The notes beneath the pieces are model-generated. The model had not been told where the DNA came from and made no database searches. It saw nothing but the letters and a program-made list of their open reading frames with translations. This document shows positions 44,615-52,979 of a stretch of 64,000 nt of DNA, piece by piece. Position numbers and translations under genes: made by a program. The stretch is from JAGHKQ01 sp041920565. GTDB taxonomy: Bacteria > Bacillota > Bacilli > Bacillales > Bacillaceae_G. Position 1 is the first letter of the stretch; every line of letters starts with the position of its first letter. The stretch spans positions 1 through 64,000 of the forward strand of contig JBHGXS010000001.1 of NCBI GenBank assembly GCA_041920565.1, written 5' to 3'.

Positions 44615-44702
44615 GGAGAGTAATTATTTATTCTTCTCAACGATATTAGCGAGGAAAGGAGCCCTTATTTTCGTAGTCGGTTCCTTGAGTTTGTCGTCGC
44701 GC
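44615..44702 (+). pseudogene. tetR fragment (paralogue of the gene at 47945)
   Basis: The plus strand reads ESNYLFFSTILARKGA and then, after a one-base deletion, YFRSRFLEFVV. This matches ESHYLFFSTMLASKGAPSFRSQFHEFL of the intact TetR (about residues 90-120). DNA identity over about 80 bases is high. No start or end of the gene remains. Confidence 0.75.
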
Positions 44703-44707
44703 TACAA

Positions 44708-45688
44708 TTAATCTAAACCAAGCACTGGATGCGGCACATACGGCTCTTCCAGGAACGCAATTTCTTCAGGTGTTAACGTAATCGAAAGAGCAGCTACCGC
44801 ATCTTCGAGATGAGACATTTTCGTAGCCCCAATGATAGGAGAAGTAATAGGCTCCTTTTGCAGCACCCAAGCAAGTGCTATTTGAGCCCTTGGTACACCT
44901 CGTTTTTCCGCCACTTCCGCTACTCGTTCAACCACTTTTCGGTCTGACCCGGATGTTGCGGTGTAAAACTTTTTCGCAATTTCATCGATTTCGGAACGAT
45001 GCGTCGTTTCCTCCCAATCACGCGTCAATCTTCCTTTTGCAAGCGGGCTCCACGGAATCACACCGATTTTTTCTTCCTTACAAAGCGGCAGCATTTCCCT
45101 CTCCTCCTCACGGTATAAGAGGTTGAAATGATTCTGCATCGATACAAACCGGGTCCATCCATTTTTCTCAGCTACATGTAACGCCTTCAGAAACTGCCAT
45201 GCGTACATGGAAGAAGCACCAATGTATCTTGCCTTCCCAGCCTTCACAACATCATGCAATGCTTCCATCGTCTCTTCGATTGGGGTATTGTAATCCCATC
45301 GGTGGATTTGGTACAGATCGACATAATCTGTTCCTAAACGTCTAAGGCTGTTATCAATTTCACTCATAATTGCCTTTCGGGAAAGACCAGCACCATTTGG
45401 ACCTTCATGCATACGGAAATAGACCTTCGTCGCGATGACAATTTCATCCCGATTTGCATAATCCTTTAGTGCCCGTCCAACAATTTCCTCACTCGTTCCG
45501 TCTGAATAAAAATTCGCCGTATCAAAAAAATTGATACCTAACTCAAGGGCTTTCTTAATAATAGGACGACTGTGTTCCTCATCAAGTGTCCATTGAGGAT
45601 ATCCCTGTTCTGGTACACCAAAGCTCATACAGCCAAGGCAAAGCCGGGATACATCCAAGCCGGTATTTCCGAGTTTCACATATTCCAT
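44708..45688 (-). CDS. aldo/keto reductase
   Basis: The 326-residue NADPH-dependent oxidoreductase has the AKR tetrad and signatures: FFDTANFYSDGTSEEIVGRAL near 50 (Asp, Tyr), ATKVYF (Lys), YQIHRWDYNTPIEETMEAL near 133 (His) and the C-terminal cofactor segment PIIGATKMSHLEDA near 290. ATG at 45688 has GAGG 9 nt before it. A decayed paralogue fragment lies directly upstream. It belongs to a minus-strand cluster of oxidoreductases divergent from tetR. Confidence 0.9.
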   Translation of the reverse strand: MEYVKLGNTGLDVSRLCLGCMSFGVPEQGYPQWTLDEEHSRPIIKKALELGINFFDTANFYSDGTSEEIVGRALKDYANRDEIVIATKVYFRMHEGPNGAGLSRKAIMSEIDNSLRRLGTDYVDLYQIHRWDYNTPIEETMEALHDVVKAGKARYIGASSMYAWQFLKALHVAEKNGWTRFVSMQNHFNLLYREEEREMLPLCKEEKIGVIPWSPLAKGRLTRDWEETTHRSEIDEIAKKFYTATSGSDRKVVERVAEVAEKRGVPRAQIALAWVLQKEPITSPIIGATKMSHLEDAVAALSITLTPEEIAFLEEPYVPHPVLGLD

Positions 45689-45726
45689 TTTATCGGTCCT
45701 CACTTTCCAATAGATGTAATATAGTT

Positions 45727-45909
45727 AACCATTACCTATTCCTACTCCAATTTGTTCGGAAACGGCGAGAGGCAAAGTTTCGATCTCAGCTTAACGTTTA
45801 CCAAGTTATACATGGGTTATATTAATTCAAAACGAGCAAGTTGTTCTTTTGCAGAAATCTCTAATGCCTTGGCAATTTGCCACGCTGCCCAATCGCTTAC
45901 CGCTGGAAT
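45727..45909 (-). pseudogene. internal fragment of another aldo/keto reductase
   Basis: The minus strand reads AVSDWAAWQIAKALEISAKE, LARFELI, a stop in place of Gln, PMYNLVNVK, and then in another frame AEIETLPLAVSEQIGV. This is the middle part of a typical aldo/keto reductase. Start, end and frame are lost. It fills most of the gap between the AKR gene and the NAD(P)-binding gene. Confidence 0.75.
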
Positions 45910-45912
45910 GGT

Positions 45913-46512
45913 TTATCGCCCTCCGTATTCGGGTTTGTTCACTCCCAAGCTGCGACGAACTTCCAATTCTGGCGATTCAGCTAATTTAACAACCAAGTCT
46001 GCAACACTTTTACGCGATACTACCGACCCTTTAAATGGTTCGCCTTTCTGAGTTGTCTCATAGTCAATTTCATCTTTATTAGTAAACCATGCGGGTCTCA
46101 AAATCGTATAGTCGAGGTCTGAGGCTTCAATGATCTCAGCTGACTTTCGATATGGATCTAATATATTACCATACTTCTCTCCTGGGACTTCATCATAAAT
46201 TCCCATTGAACTGATCCAAATTAGACGTTTAACGCCAGTCGCGTCCATTGCCTCCACAATGTTTTTGGCCATTTGTTCTAGATTGCCAGCTAGATTGGCA
46301 TAGGCAACATCCTGGCCAATCATTGCTTCTTTTAATTTTTCAACATCCAAAACATCGCCTTCGATTACTCGAGCCCGATTTGAATCAATGTTTCTTAGTC
46401 TGCCTGAGTTACGGAGATAAAGCGTCAACTGAGCATCGGTTTCTTTTAGGAATAAGTCAATAGCAAGACGTGCAACTTGGCCGTTTGCTCCAAGGATCAA
46501 AACATTACTCAA
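45913..46512 (-). CDS. NAD(P)-binding (NmrA/SDR_a5-like) oxidoreductase
   Basis: The 199-residue protein has the Rossmann start LILGANGQVARLAIDLFL, VIEGDVLD near 50, VKRLIWISSMGIYDE near 93 and the YRKSAEIIEASDLDYTILRPAW stretch near 121, all typical of short atypical SDR proteins (YwnB-like). It starts at TTG 46512 with GGGAG 9 nt before it. The partner substrate is unknown. Confidence 0.82.
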   Translation of the reverse strand: MSNVLILGANGQVARLAIDLFLKETDAQLTLYLRNSGRLRNIDSNRARVIEGDVLDVEKLKEAMIGQDVAYANLAGNLEQMAKNIVEAMDATGVKRLIWISSMGIYDEVPGEKYGNILDPYRKSAEIIEASDLDYTILRPAWFTNKDEIDYETTQKGEPFKGSVVSRKSVADLVVKLAESPELEVRRSLGVNKPEYGGR

Positions 46513-46560
46513 ATTCCAAACTCCCTTTCATCATTTGCAAAGTATATGTTATTAAACAAG

Positions 46561-46589
46561 CTGCCCAGAAAATTAAATTTTTGGGGCAG
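46561..46589 (-). terminator. hairpin between SDR and NAD(P)-binding genes
   Basis: CTGCCC and GGGCAG with inner AAAATT/AATTTT pairing form a stem in the 106-nt gap. The tail is not T-rich, so it may be a processing hairpin. Confidence 0.4.
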
Positions 46590-46618
46590 ACTAATTACAA
46601 TAAGCGAAAATTTTTCTT

Positions 46619-47359
46619 TTAGAGTTCTTGAATTGTTGGACGAATAATCATCTCATTAATCGCTACATCTGATGGTTGCTCAATTGCAAATGCAATGGCA
46701 CGAGCAATACTTTCAGCATCAATCGCAACTTTGTAGAATTCGTCAATTGCAGATTTTAGTCCTGAATCTGAAATCGTTTCTGGTAATTCAGTACTAACTG
46801 CTCCTGGCGAGATGATGGTTGTAGGAATATTGTTGCCACACTCTTCTTTACGAAGACCTTCCGTAATCGCACGTACAGCAAATTTTGTAGCACTATAAAC
46901 CGAACCCGCAGGTCCTATTAAGTGTCCTGCTACTGAAGAAACATTGATAATATGACCTGATTTACGTTCTCTCATAGAAGGAAGAACAGCAGCAATACCA
47001 TAAAGTACACCCTTGATGTTAACATCAATCATCGTATCCCATTCATTGATTTTTTTCTCATAAAGAGGTGATAGCGGCATTAATCCTGCATTGTTGACCA
47101 TTACATCAATTTTTCCAAACTCTTTAAGAGCATACTCAGCCAGCTCTTCCATTTGTTCATATGAAGTCACATCTGTTACTTTATAAATAGCTTGCCCGCC
47201 ATTCTTTTGAATCTCTTCTTGTAGTTTCTTTAATCGATCTTCACGACGAGCTGCCAGTACCAACTTCGCATCTTTAGATGCAAGTTCTTTTGCAGTAGCT
47301 TCTCCAATCCCACTAGAGGCACCCGTAATAATGACAACTTTATCTTGAATATTAGACAT
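46619..47359 (-). CDS. short-chain dehydrogenase/reductase
   Basis: The 246-residue classical SDR has TGASSGIG near 12-19, the NNAG motif near 86, catalytic Ser in NVSSVAG near 137 and the YSATK active site near 152. ATG at 47359 (MSNIQDKVVIITG) is chosen with AAAGGAT about 10 nt before it. It lies 47 nt after the CMD gene in the same direction. Confidence 0.9.
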   Translation of the reverse strand: MSNIQDKVVIITGASSGIGEATAKELASKDAKLVLAARREDRLKKLQEEIQKNGGQAIYKVTDVTSYEQMEELAEYALKEFGKIDVMVNNAGLMPLSPLYEKKINEWDTMIDVNIKGVLYGIAAVLPSMRERKSGHIINVSSVAGHLIGPAGSVYSATKFAVRAITEGLRKEECGNNIPTTIISPGAVSTELPETISDSGLKSAIDEFYKVAIDAESIARAIAFAIEQPSDVAINEMIIRPTIQEL

Positions 47360-47406
47360 ACTAAATAACATCCTTTCTTAATAAACTACTTTTAAAAATT
47401 TTATTT

Positions 47407-47736
47407 TTACTTTTCTTTCGAAAACAATTCTTTTGCAACCATAATGGCTGACATTGCCTTCGGCCAACCAGCATAAAAAGCAAGATGGGTAATGACTTCA
47501 ATAAGTTCTTCTTCCGAAAGACCGTTTTCTTTTGCATAATTTAAATGAAATTTCAGTTGCTCTGTATTTCCACTAGTGATTAAGTTAGATACAGTAATTA
47601 AACTGCGGTCACGAGGAGAAAGCTCCTTACGCTCCCATACATCTCCAAATAAAACATCATCGGTTAATTGAACAACCTTTGGTGCAAAATCTCCGATCAT
47701 TTTCTGTGCGGCAGTAAGTTCTTTTGAATTTGACAT
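47407..47736 (-). CDS. carboxymuconolactone decarboxylase-family protein
   Basis: The 109-residue protein is of the small CMD/AhpD-like fold: ELSPRDRSLITVSNLITSGNTEQLKFHLNYAKENGLSEEELIEVITHLAFYAGWP is the family core. The AhpD CxxC is absent, so it is nearer to true CMD-like proteins. It is the first gene of the minus-strand oxidoreductase cluster and is divergent from tetR, with 208 nt between them. Confidence 0.88.
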   Translation of the reverse strand: MSNSKELTAAQKMIGDFAPKVVQLTDDVLFGDVWERKELSPRDRSLITVSNLITSGNTEQLKFHLNYAKENGLSEEELIEVITHLAFYAGWPKAMSAIMVAKELFSKEK

Positions 47737-47799
47737 TTTATATATCTCCTTTCATTTTAAGTTACTTTGATTTAACTAAATTTGATGACCGTTAAAAAA

Positions 47800-47944
47800 T
47801 AGGTGTTGATATATTAATGAACACTTGTCTATAATTATAAAAAGAAACAGGATGCTTACAATGGTTAAATGAACGCGATTTGTTTATTAGTGAACAAATC
47901 AATTAAAATTGTTAATTATTTTAAGGAAGTTTGGTGACTTAACA
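47800..47944. promoter_or_regulatory. divergent CMD/tetR regulatory region, copy 1 of a duplication
   Basis: This segment and the start of tetR are repeated with high identity at 49755-50013. Inside it are TTAATGAACACTTGT, TTTATTAGTGAACAAAT and AATTAAAATTGTTAATT, inverted-repeat-like sequences that could bind the TetR protein. Confidence 0.6.
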
Positions 47945-48490
47945 ATGTCTAAAGTGGATAGAAGAATACTCAAATCTCAAGAAGCGATAAAAAAAGCTGT
48001 TATTGAACTGATGTCTGAAAAAAATTTTGATGACATTACGATACAGGATATTTCCGACAGGGCAAATGTTAGCCGAGGAACTATTTACCTTCATTACTTG
48101 GATAAATATGATCTACTGGATAAGCTTATTGAAGAACATATTAACGAAATGCGGGAATTGTGTGAATCGGCATCTGAAATGGATTTTATAGATGCGAATC
48201 TGATCTGGTTCAAATACCTAGAAAGTCATTATTTATTCTTTTCTACGATGTTAGCCAGTAAAGGAGCCCCTTCTTTTCGTAGTCAGTTCCATGAGTTTCT
48301 CATTGAAGAGTTCAAGGATGAAGTGGATATTACAGAAGGAAAGAATCAAGGATTAAATGAAGATGTTATACTTCAATTTATTGTGGCTTCTTACGTAGGG
48401 ATAGTGGAATGGTGGATCAAGAATAGAATGCCTTATCCACCTCATTTCATGGCAGAACAAGTAGGGATTTTGTTAGAGAGGAATCTATAG
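47945..48490 (+). CDS. TetR-family transcriptional regulator
   Basis: The 181-residue regulator has the N-terminal helix-turn-helix ITIQDISDRANVSRGTIYLHYLDKYDLLDKL (about 31-62) and a C-terminal ligand domain ending in SYVGIVEWWIKNRMPYPPHFMAEQ. ATG at 47945 gives MSKVDRRILKSQEAI. Upstream in-frame codons have no ribosome binding site. It is divergent from the CMD-SDR cluster it probably represses. Two broken paralogues lie at 44615 and 49904. Confidence 0.9.
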   Translation: MSKVDRRILKSQEAIKKAVIELMSEKNFDDITIQDISDRANVSRGTIYLHYLDKYDLLDKLIEEHINEMRELCESASEMDFIDANLIWFKYLESHYLFFSTMLASKGAPSFRSQFHEFLIEEFKDEVDITEGKNQGLNEDVILQFIVASYVGIVEWWIKNRMPYPPHFMAEQVGILLERNL

Positions 48491-48534
48491 TGATCTTCAA
48501 AGAAAAAACTCCTGAGATACGATTCTAAGAAACA

Positions 48535-48575
48535 AAAGATGGGTCAACCAATTGAATTGGCTAACCCATCTTTCA
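48535..48575. terminator. bidirectional terminator between tetR and ADH
   Basis: AGATGGGT-CA-ACCAAT and ATTGG-CT-AACCCATCT pair around TGA, with AAA before and TTTC after. It serves convergent genes. Confidence 0.8.
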
Positions 48576-48607
48576 TCAGAGCCGATTCAAGATGATAGAA
48601 AGCATCT

Positions 48608-49669
48608 TTACAAGGTAGATATGTCAATAACGAATCGATAACGCACATCACTACGGAGAACACGCTCATACGCTTCGTCTACTTGGTCAGCACGGATCAC
48701 CTCAATTTTAGGGGCAATGCTGTGTTGAGCGGCGAAATCGAGCATCTCTTGTGTTTCCCGAATTCCACCAACGAGTGAACCGGCAATGCTGCGACGACCC
48801 ATGAGTAAGGAAAACACACTGTACTTATCTGGCTCGGCTGGTGCACCGACATTTACAAGTGTTCCATCTACGCGAAGCAAGGATAAATACGCATCAACGT
48901 CAAGATTTGCAGACACTGTGTTTAAGATAAGGTCAAAACGACCAGCCAACTCAGTGAATGTAGCGGGATCACTGGTTGCAAAGTAATGATCTGCGCCAAA
49001 ACTCAGGGCTTTACTTTTCTTATTCATAGACTGACTCAAGACCGTTACTTCAGCACCCATGGCATGCGCATATTGGACCGCTAGGTGTCCAAGACCTCCC
49101 ATCCCGACAATGGCAACCTTCTTACCTGGTTCGGCGTTCCATTTTTTCAAAGGAGAGTACGTGGTAATGCCTGCGCACAATAGCGGGCTTGCAACATCCA
49201 AATCCAGAGCGTCCGGAATACGGACAACGAAATCTTCCTTTGCAACTATTTTTTGGCTATATCCACCGTATGTTAGATTACCATCATAATCATAAGAATT
49301 GTATGAGTTGATAACCCCTTTCGTACAATATTGCTCCTCACCACTGAGGCAGTATTCGCATTCTCCGCAGGAGTCAACAAAGCAACCAACGCCAACGCGA
49401 TCACCAACAGCAAATTTTGTAACTTCTGCTCCTACTGCTGTCACGACTCCTGCAATTTCGTGACCAGGAACCATTGGGAAGATTCCGGTACCCCAATCAT
49501 TGTGTGCATTGTGAATATCGGAGTGGCAAATACCGCAAAACTTAATATCGATTAAGACGTCGTCTGGTCGTAATTCTCTCCGCTCAATAGTGGTCCGTTC
49601 AAATGGTGCTTTTGCACTTGGGACACTTAGAGCACGGGTCATAGTCATGTTTTTTTGAATATTGCACAT
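48608..49669 (-). CDS. zinc-dependent alcohol dehydrogenase (YahK/cinnamyl-type)
   Basis: The 353-residue MDR enzyme has the catalytic zinc ligands in GICHSDIHNAHNDWG and GHEIAGVV near 70. The four-Cys structural zinc loop is CGECEYCLSGEEQYC near 105, and the Rossmann turn is GMGGLGHLAVQYA near 186. ATG at 49669 (MCNIQKN) is chosen because AAAGGGGG lies about 9 nt before it. It is divergent from a dead tetR copy, mirroring the CMD/tetR arrangement, and probably reduces aldehydes with NADPH. Confidence 0.9.
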   Translation of the reverse strand: MCNIQKNMTMTRALSVPSAKAPFERTTIERRELRPDDVLIDIKFCGICHSDIHNAHNDWGTGIFPMVPGHEIAGVVTAVGAEVTKFAVGDRVGVGCFVDSCGECEYCLSGEEQYCTKGVINSYNSYDYDGNLTYGGYSQKIVAKEDFVVRIPDALDLDVASPLLCAGITTYSPLKKWNAEPGKKVAIVGMGGLGHLAVQYAHAMGAEVTVLSQSMNKKSKALSFGADHYFATSDPATFTELAGRFDLILNTVSANLDVDAYLSLLRVDGTLVNVGAPAEPDKYSVFSLLMGRRSIAGSLVGGIRETQEMLDFAAQHSIAPKIEVIRADQVDEAYERVLRSDVRYRFVIDISTL

Positions 49670-49754
49670 AAGAGACAACACCCCCTTTCTTGTTAACACT
49701 GAATGATTCGGATGCACATTAATCGATTTCTTCATATCCAGTTGCCTATACATA

Positions 49755-50013
49755 ATGAGCATTGATACTTTAATGAACATCTGTCTATAATTATAAACAG
49801 AAACAAGATGCCTACAATTGTTAAATAAACAAGATTTGTTCATTATTTAACAAATTAATTAAAATTGTTAATTATTTTTAAAGGAAGTTTGGTGACCCTC
49901 ACAATGTCTAAAGTGGATAGAAGAATAGGTAAATCTCAAGAAGCGATAAAAAAGCTGTTCTTTAACTGATGTCTGAAATAAATTTTGATGACATTACGAT
50001 ACAGGATATTTCC
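49755..50013 (+). pseudogene. truncated tetR copy with its promoter region (duplication copy 2)
   Basis: From 49755 the sequence repeats 47800-48055: promoter region, then ATG at 49904 and MSKVDRRIGKSQEAIKK. One A is missing from the A run, so the frame shifts and stops after LFFN. Downstream bases still encode the SEINFDDITIQDIS region in another frame. At 50014 it is cut off by an IS6-type terminal repeat. This regulator is dead, leaving the adjacent ADH gene without its own TetR. Confidence 0.85.
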
Positions 50014-50391
50014 GGGTTCTGGTGCAAAAAATCTATCAAACTTGGACATACTGATATTACTACTCTACAAAGGTGTGTGATCGGTATGAAAAAACCAGTA
50101 GAATTCAAATGGAAACATTACCAGCCTGAGATGATCCTTCTTACAGTGAGATGGTACCTACGGTATAACCTCAGCTTTCGTGATTTGGTGGAAATGATGG
50201 AGGAACGAGGCTTATCCATTGCTCATACAACCATTATGCGTTGGATTCATCAATATGGTCCTGAATTAGATAAGAAAATCCGACGTCATCTCAAACAAAC
50301 CAATGACTCATGGAGAGTGGACGAAACGTACATAAAAGTAAAGGACAATGGATGTACCTCATATCCTCAAAAAATGTTTGCACCAGAACCC
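50014..50391 (+). mobile_element. internally deleted IS6-family element (378 bp)
   Basis: GGGTTCTGGTGCAAA (50014-50028) and TTTGCACCAGAACCC (50377-50391) are perfect terminal inverted repeats of the IS6/IS240 type. Flanks show no 8-bp target duplication (ATATTTCC against ATTTCTTA), so a recombination or deletion has occurred here. Confidence 0.8.
50086..50376 (+). pseudogene. IS6-family transposase, N-terminal half only
   Basis: From ATG 50086 the frame encodes MKKPVEFKWKHYQPEMI, the helix-turn-helix region and the first catalytic Asp in WRVDETYIKVK. One G is missing soon after (AAGGACAATGG instead of AAGGGACAATGG). The rest of the DDE domain has been deleted. It cannot make an active transposase. 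Confidence 0.8.
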
Positions 50392-50392
50392 A

Positions 50393-50591
50393 TTTCTTAC
50401 CACCTTACTCTCCAAATCTGAATCTGATGGAACGGATTTGGAATTGGTTCAAACAGGCAGTATTATCTAATCGATACCACAAAGACCGTCCTGCCTTACG
50501 AGAAGCAATCGAGTCGTTTTTGTACTACCTTTCTGAGAAAGCAGACGAGGTAAAGAAACGAGTAAAGAGTGTTCATATGTCTGTTTGTTAA
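50393..50591 (+). pseudogene. IS630-family transposase, C-terminal fragment
   Basis: The frame encodes FLPPYSPNLNLMERIWNWFK (with the catalytic Glu of the DDE triad) and runs on to a stop at 50591. It begins right at the end of the IS6 remnant and lacks the N-terminal three quarters of the protein. Confidence 0.8.
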
Positions 50592-50794
50592 CTTGGATTT
50601 ATATATATCTTACATATGTGATCTAAAATAGTACTCGTAGAGTCTGATTTACATCCGCGTTTATTTGAGAGTTTTCGTATGTTTTATGATATCTTTTAGA
50701 AAAATATCAAATTTACCTCGTTTATTTCATCCAATAACATGAGAGAATGTAGTAGAAAGACTTCTTTCTGCCTCTATCGTATAAGGAGGGATTC

Positions 50795-51910
50795 ATGTTG
50801 GAAAACGTACAAAGCAAAGAAATCCTATCTCCATCCCTGCAGGAGCATGTGGAGTCGGTGATAGATACGATTATTAAAGAAGAAGAGTTAGTTCAGCTGA
50901 ATAAAGAAGCAGATCTTTATGTGCAAAAGTTAAATAGTGAGCATAATGCGGATCTTTCCAATGTATTATCTCAGCTTGCCGCGTTAGGAGATAAGGAGCA
51001 GCGTGAAGCAGGAGAAACATTGAATGCCTTGAAAAATCCCGTTACTGCGATGATGAACGGAAAACATGATGAGGTTCCAAAAACGCTGCTTGAGCTTCGT
51101 AAAGTTGTAGGGCAGCTGGACCCGAACTCCGTGAACGCATCCGGCCTGAAACGGGTTGTGTATAAAGTCTTTCGTAAAAACCCTATGGAAACCTATCTTC
51201 ATAAGTACCAATCCATCGATAAACAAATTGAAGCGATCATTAAAGCATTGTTAGTAGGACGTGATAATTTACAAGAAGACAGCGTCGGTCTGGAGATGCT
51301 GAAAGAGCAGTCATTGAAGAAAATTGAGGCGCTTGATAAACAGGTATATCTGGGAAAAAGGCTGGCTGACATGCTGGAGAGGGAGCGCCAAAAGCCGGAA
51401 CGTCAAAAGGATGTACCGCTCATTAACGATGCATTGGAAAAGATTCTTGTCCGCACACGCAATATGCAGCAAGCAAAAAGCATTTTACTGCAATCTATCG
51501 CATCCGTTGATATTATTAAGAAAAACAATGAAAAGCTGATAGAAGCCATCCGGAATGCGATTACGATGACGCAAAATGTTGTAACTGTGTCGGCTGCAAT
51601 TCAATTGGCATTAAATAACCAGCGTAAGAGCATTGATGCGGTTAACGCGACAAACGAAGCGATTGAAACGATGATTGTCAGCAATTCACGTGCTTTAAAG
51701 CAAAATACGGAAGAGACGACACGCTTACTGGAAAATCCGGCTATTGGAATGGAAAAGCTGCGTGAATCGTTCCAAAATGTGTTTGCGGCAATTCAAGCAT
51801 CTGAAGAATCAACAGAACGCATTATTCAATCAAGCAAAACGTTTGTGAAGGAGTTAGACTCCTTTAATGATGAGATGAAGAAAAAGCTGATTCAACATAC
51901 GGCTAGATAA
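50795..51910 (+). CDS. TelA/toxic anion resistance family protein
   Basis: The 371-residue cytoplasmic helical protein matches the TelA/KlaA family (tellurite and toxic anion resistance), for example in NPVTAMMNGKHDEVPKTLLELRKVVGQLDP near 81-110 and VVTVSAAIQLALNNQRKSIDAVNATNEAIE near 260-290. AAGGAGGG lies 6 nt before the ATG. It is followed 16 nt later by a membrane protein, a common pair in Bacilli. The biochemical role is not established. Confidence 0.88.
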   Translation: MLENVQSKEILSPSLQEHVESVIDTIIKEEELVQLNKEADLYVQKLNSEHNADLSNVLSQLAALGDKEQREAGETLNALKNPVTAMMNGKHDEVPKTLLELRKVVGQLDPNSVNASGLKRVVYKVFRKNPMETYLHKYQSIDKQIEAIIKALLVGRDNLQEDSVGLEMLKEQSLKKIEALDKQVYLGKRLADMLERERQKPERQKDVPLINDALEKILVRTRNMQQAKSILLQSIASVDIIKKNNEKLIEAIRNAITMTQNVVTVSAAIQLALNNQRKSIDAVNATNEAIETMIVSNSRALKQNTEETTRLLENPAIGMEKLRESFQNVFAAIQASEESTERIIQSSKTFVKELDSFNDEMKKKLIQHTAR

Positions 51911-51926
51911 CGAGGAGGTGAACCAG

Positions 51927-52760
51927 ATGGACTTTTGGTCCTTTGTATTGTTTGCACTGGGGTTTTTACTGCTTTCCGGCCTTGGGGTGATAGCGGCTCT
52001 ATTTTTCCTTGGACGAAGACTTTTTTTATCTTGGAAAAATCCGTATAAGAGGGCAACTGATTCACTTCAACGTTTATCGCATACTTCAGTGCCGTTTTTA
52101 AAGGAGTTCACGCATCATCCTCTGTTTTACCAGTGGCTTCGTACGGAAGGAAAGCAGAATCAAGCCGTTTTACCGGTTTTGTTTTGTGCAGCGGATGAAC
52201 ATACGAGAGAGCATATTTTTTCTTTGCTGCCAAAGCATGAGCAAAGGAATTTGCACATTGCGTTAAAAAAGAAGCGCGGCTTTACAGATGAAGATATAAA
52301 TCAAACTGTTATGAATGTGCGCCGCTACATGGAACAAGAATATCAACATCCGGAAAAGCAGTTGGATTTGTCGTTTTACACTCTCTATTTCTATGATGAA
52401 TATTCCACGGCACTGACATATATCCAAAACTACAAAAAATCAGTGAATCCGGCATTAAGAGGAACCATTGATAATATCGTAACATCCGTATTGCACAGCA
52501 TTCCGTATTACCGTGAGCGTCGCATGTACGAAGAAAAACATAAATTTGAAATGTTCCTGACGAAAGATTTGCCGGAAATGCTGTCTTTAATTTCGCAGTT
52601 GCCGCCGGCGCAGCGCCATGAAAAAGAAGAGGAGTTGGCAGCATTTTTAAAGGAGTTCCAGCAAGAAGCGGAAGAAGCGGAAAATAGTATGTATTCTTCA
52701 GTGGAGCACGCGCTTAATGTAAAAATGCGTGCGGCGAAGGAGAAGTTTTACACGAATTGA
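51927..52760 (+). CDS. membrane-anchored protein partner of TelA, unknown
   Basis: The 277-residue protein has one N-terminal transmembrane segment (about 4-30), then a basic, largely helical cytoplasmic part with SLISQLPPAQRHEKEEELAAFLKEF near 212-236 and a coiled-coil C-terminus. ATG at 51927 has AGGAGG 8 nt before it and is preferred to GTG at 51918. No family is recognised. Coupling to telA suggests a shared envelope-stress role. Confidence 0.65.
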   Translation: MDFWSFVLFALGFLLLSGLGVIAALFFLGRRLFLSWKNPYKRATDSLQRLSHTSVPFLKEFTHHPLFYQWLRTEGKQNQAVLPVLFCAADEHTREHIFSLLPKHEQRNLHIALKKKRGFTDEDINQTVMNVRRYMEQEYQHPEKQLDLSFYTLYFYDEYSTALTYIQNYKKSVNPALRGTIDNIVTSVLHSIPYYRERRMYEEKHKFEMFLTKDLPEMLSLISQLPPAQRHEKEEELAAFLKEFQQEAEEAENSMYSSVEHALNVKMRAAKEKFYTN

Positions 52761-52839
52761 CAGAACAGAACTGGTTTGCGGTGCAACTAGTCCTTTTTTG
52801 AAAAATAAGTATAACTTTTGGGCTAGTGCCCTGTATTAT

Positions 52840-52979
52840 ATATGGAGATAACTATTTAGAAGCGTATCTTGTGTTTGGTGCAATTATTGTGAATTTTGTG
52901 CAATTCGTATGAAGCTTGGGAATGCTGAAACTAAAAAAGACGGAGCACGTGGTTGCCTGTGCTCCGTTTTTCTTTTTTT
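52840..52979 (+). repeat. interspersed TGCAAT-box repeat, copy 2
   Basis: It starts TATATGGAGATAACTATT, as in copy 1 (39961), has two TGCAAT boxes 21 bp apart, and then the shared GAAACTTGGG-like and GAACTAAAAAAG-like segments. It ends in a terminator: ACGGAGCAC with GTGCTCCGT, then TTTTTCTTTTTTT. It lies between convergent genes and may terminate both. Confidence 0.75.
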
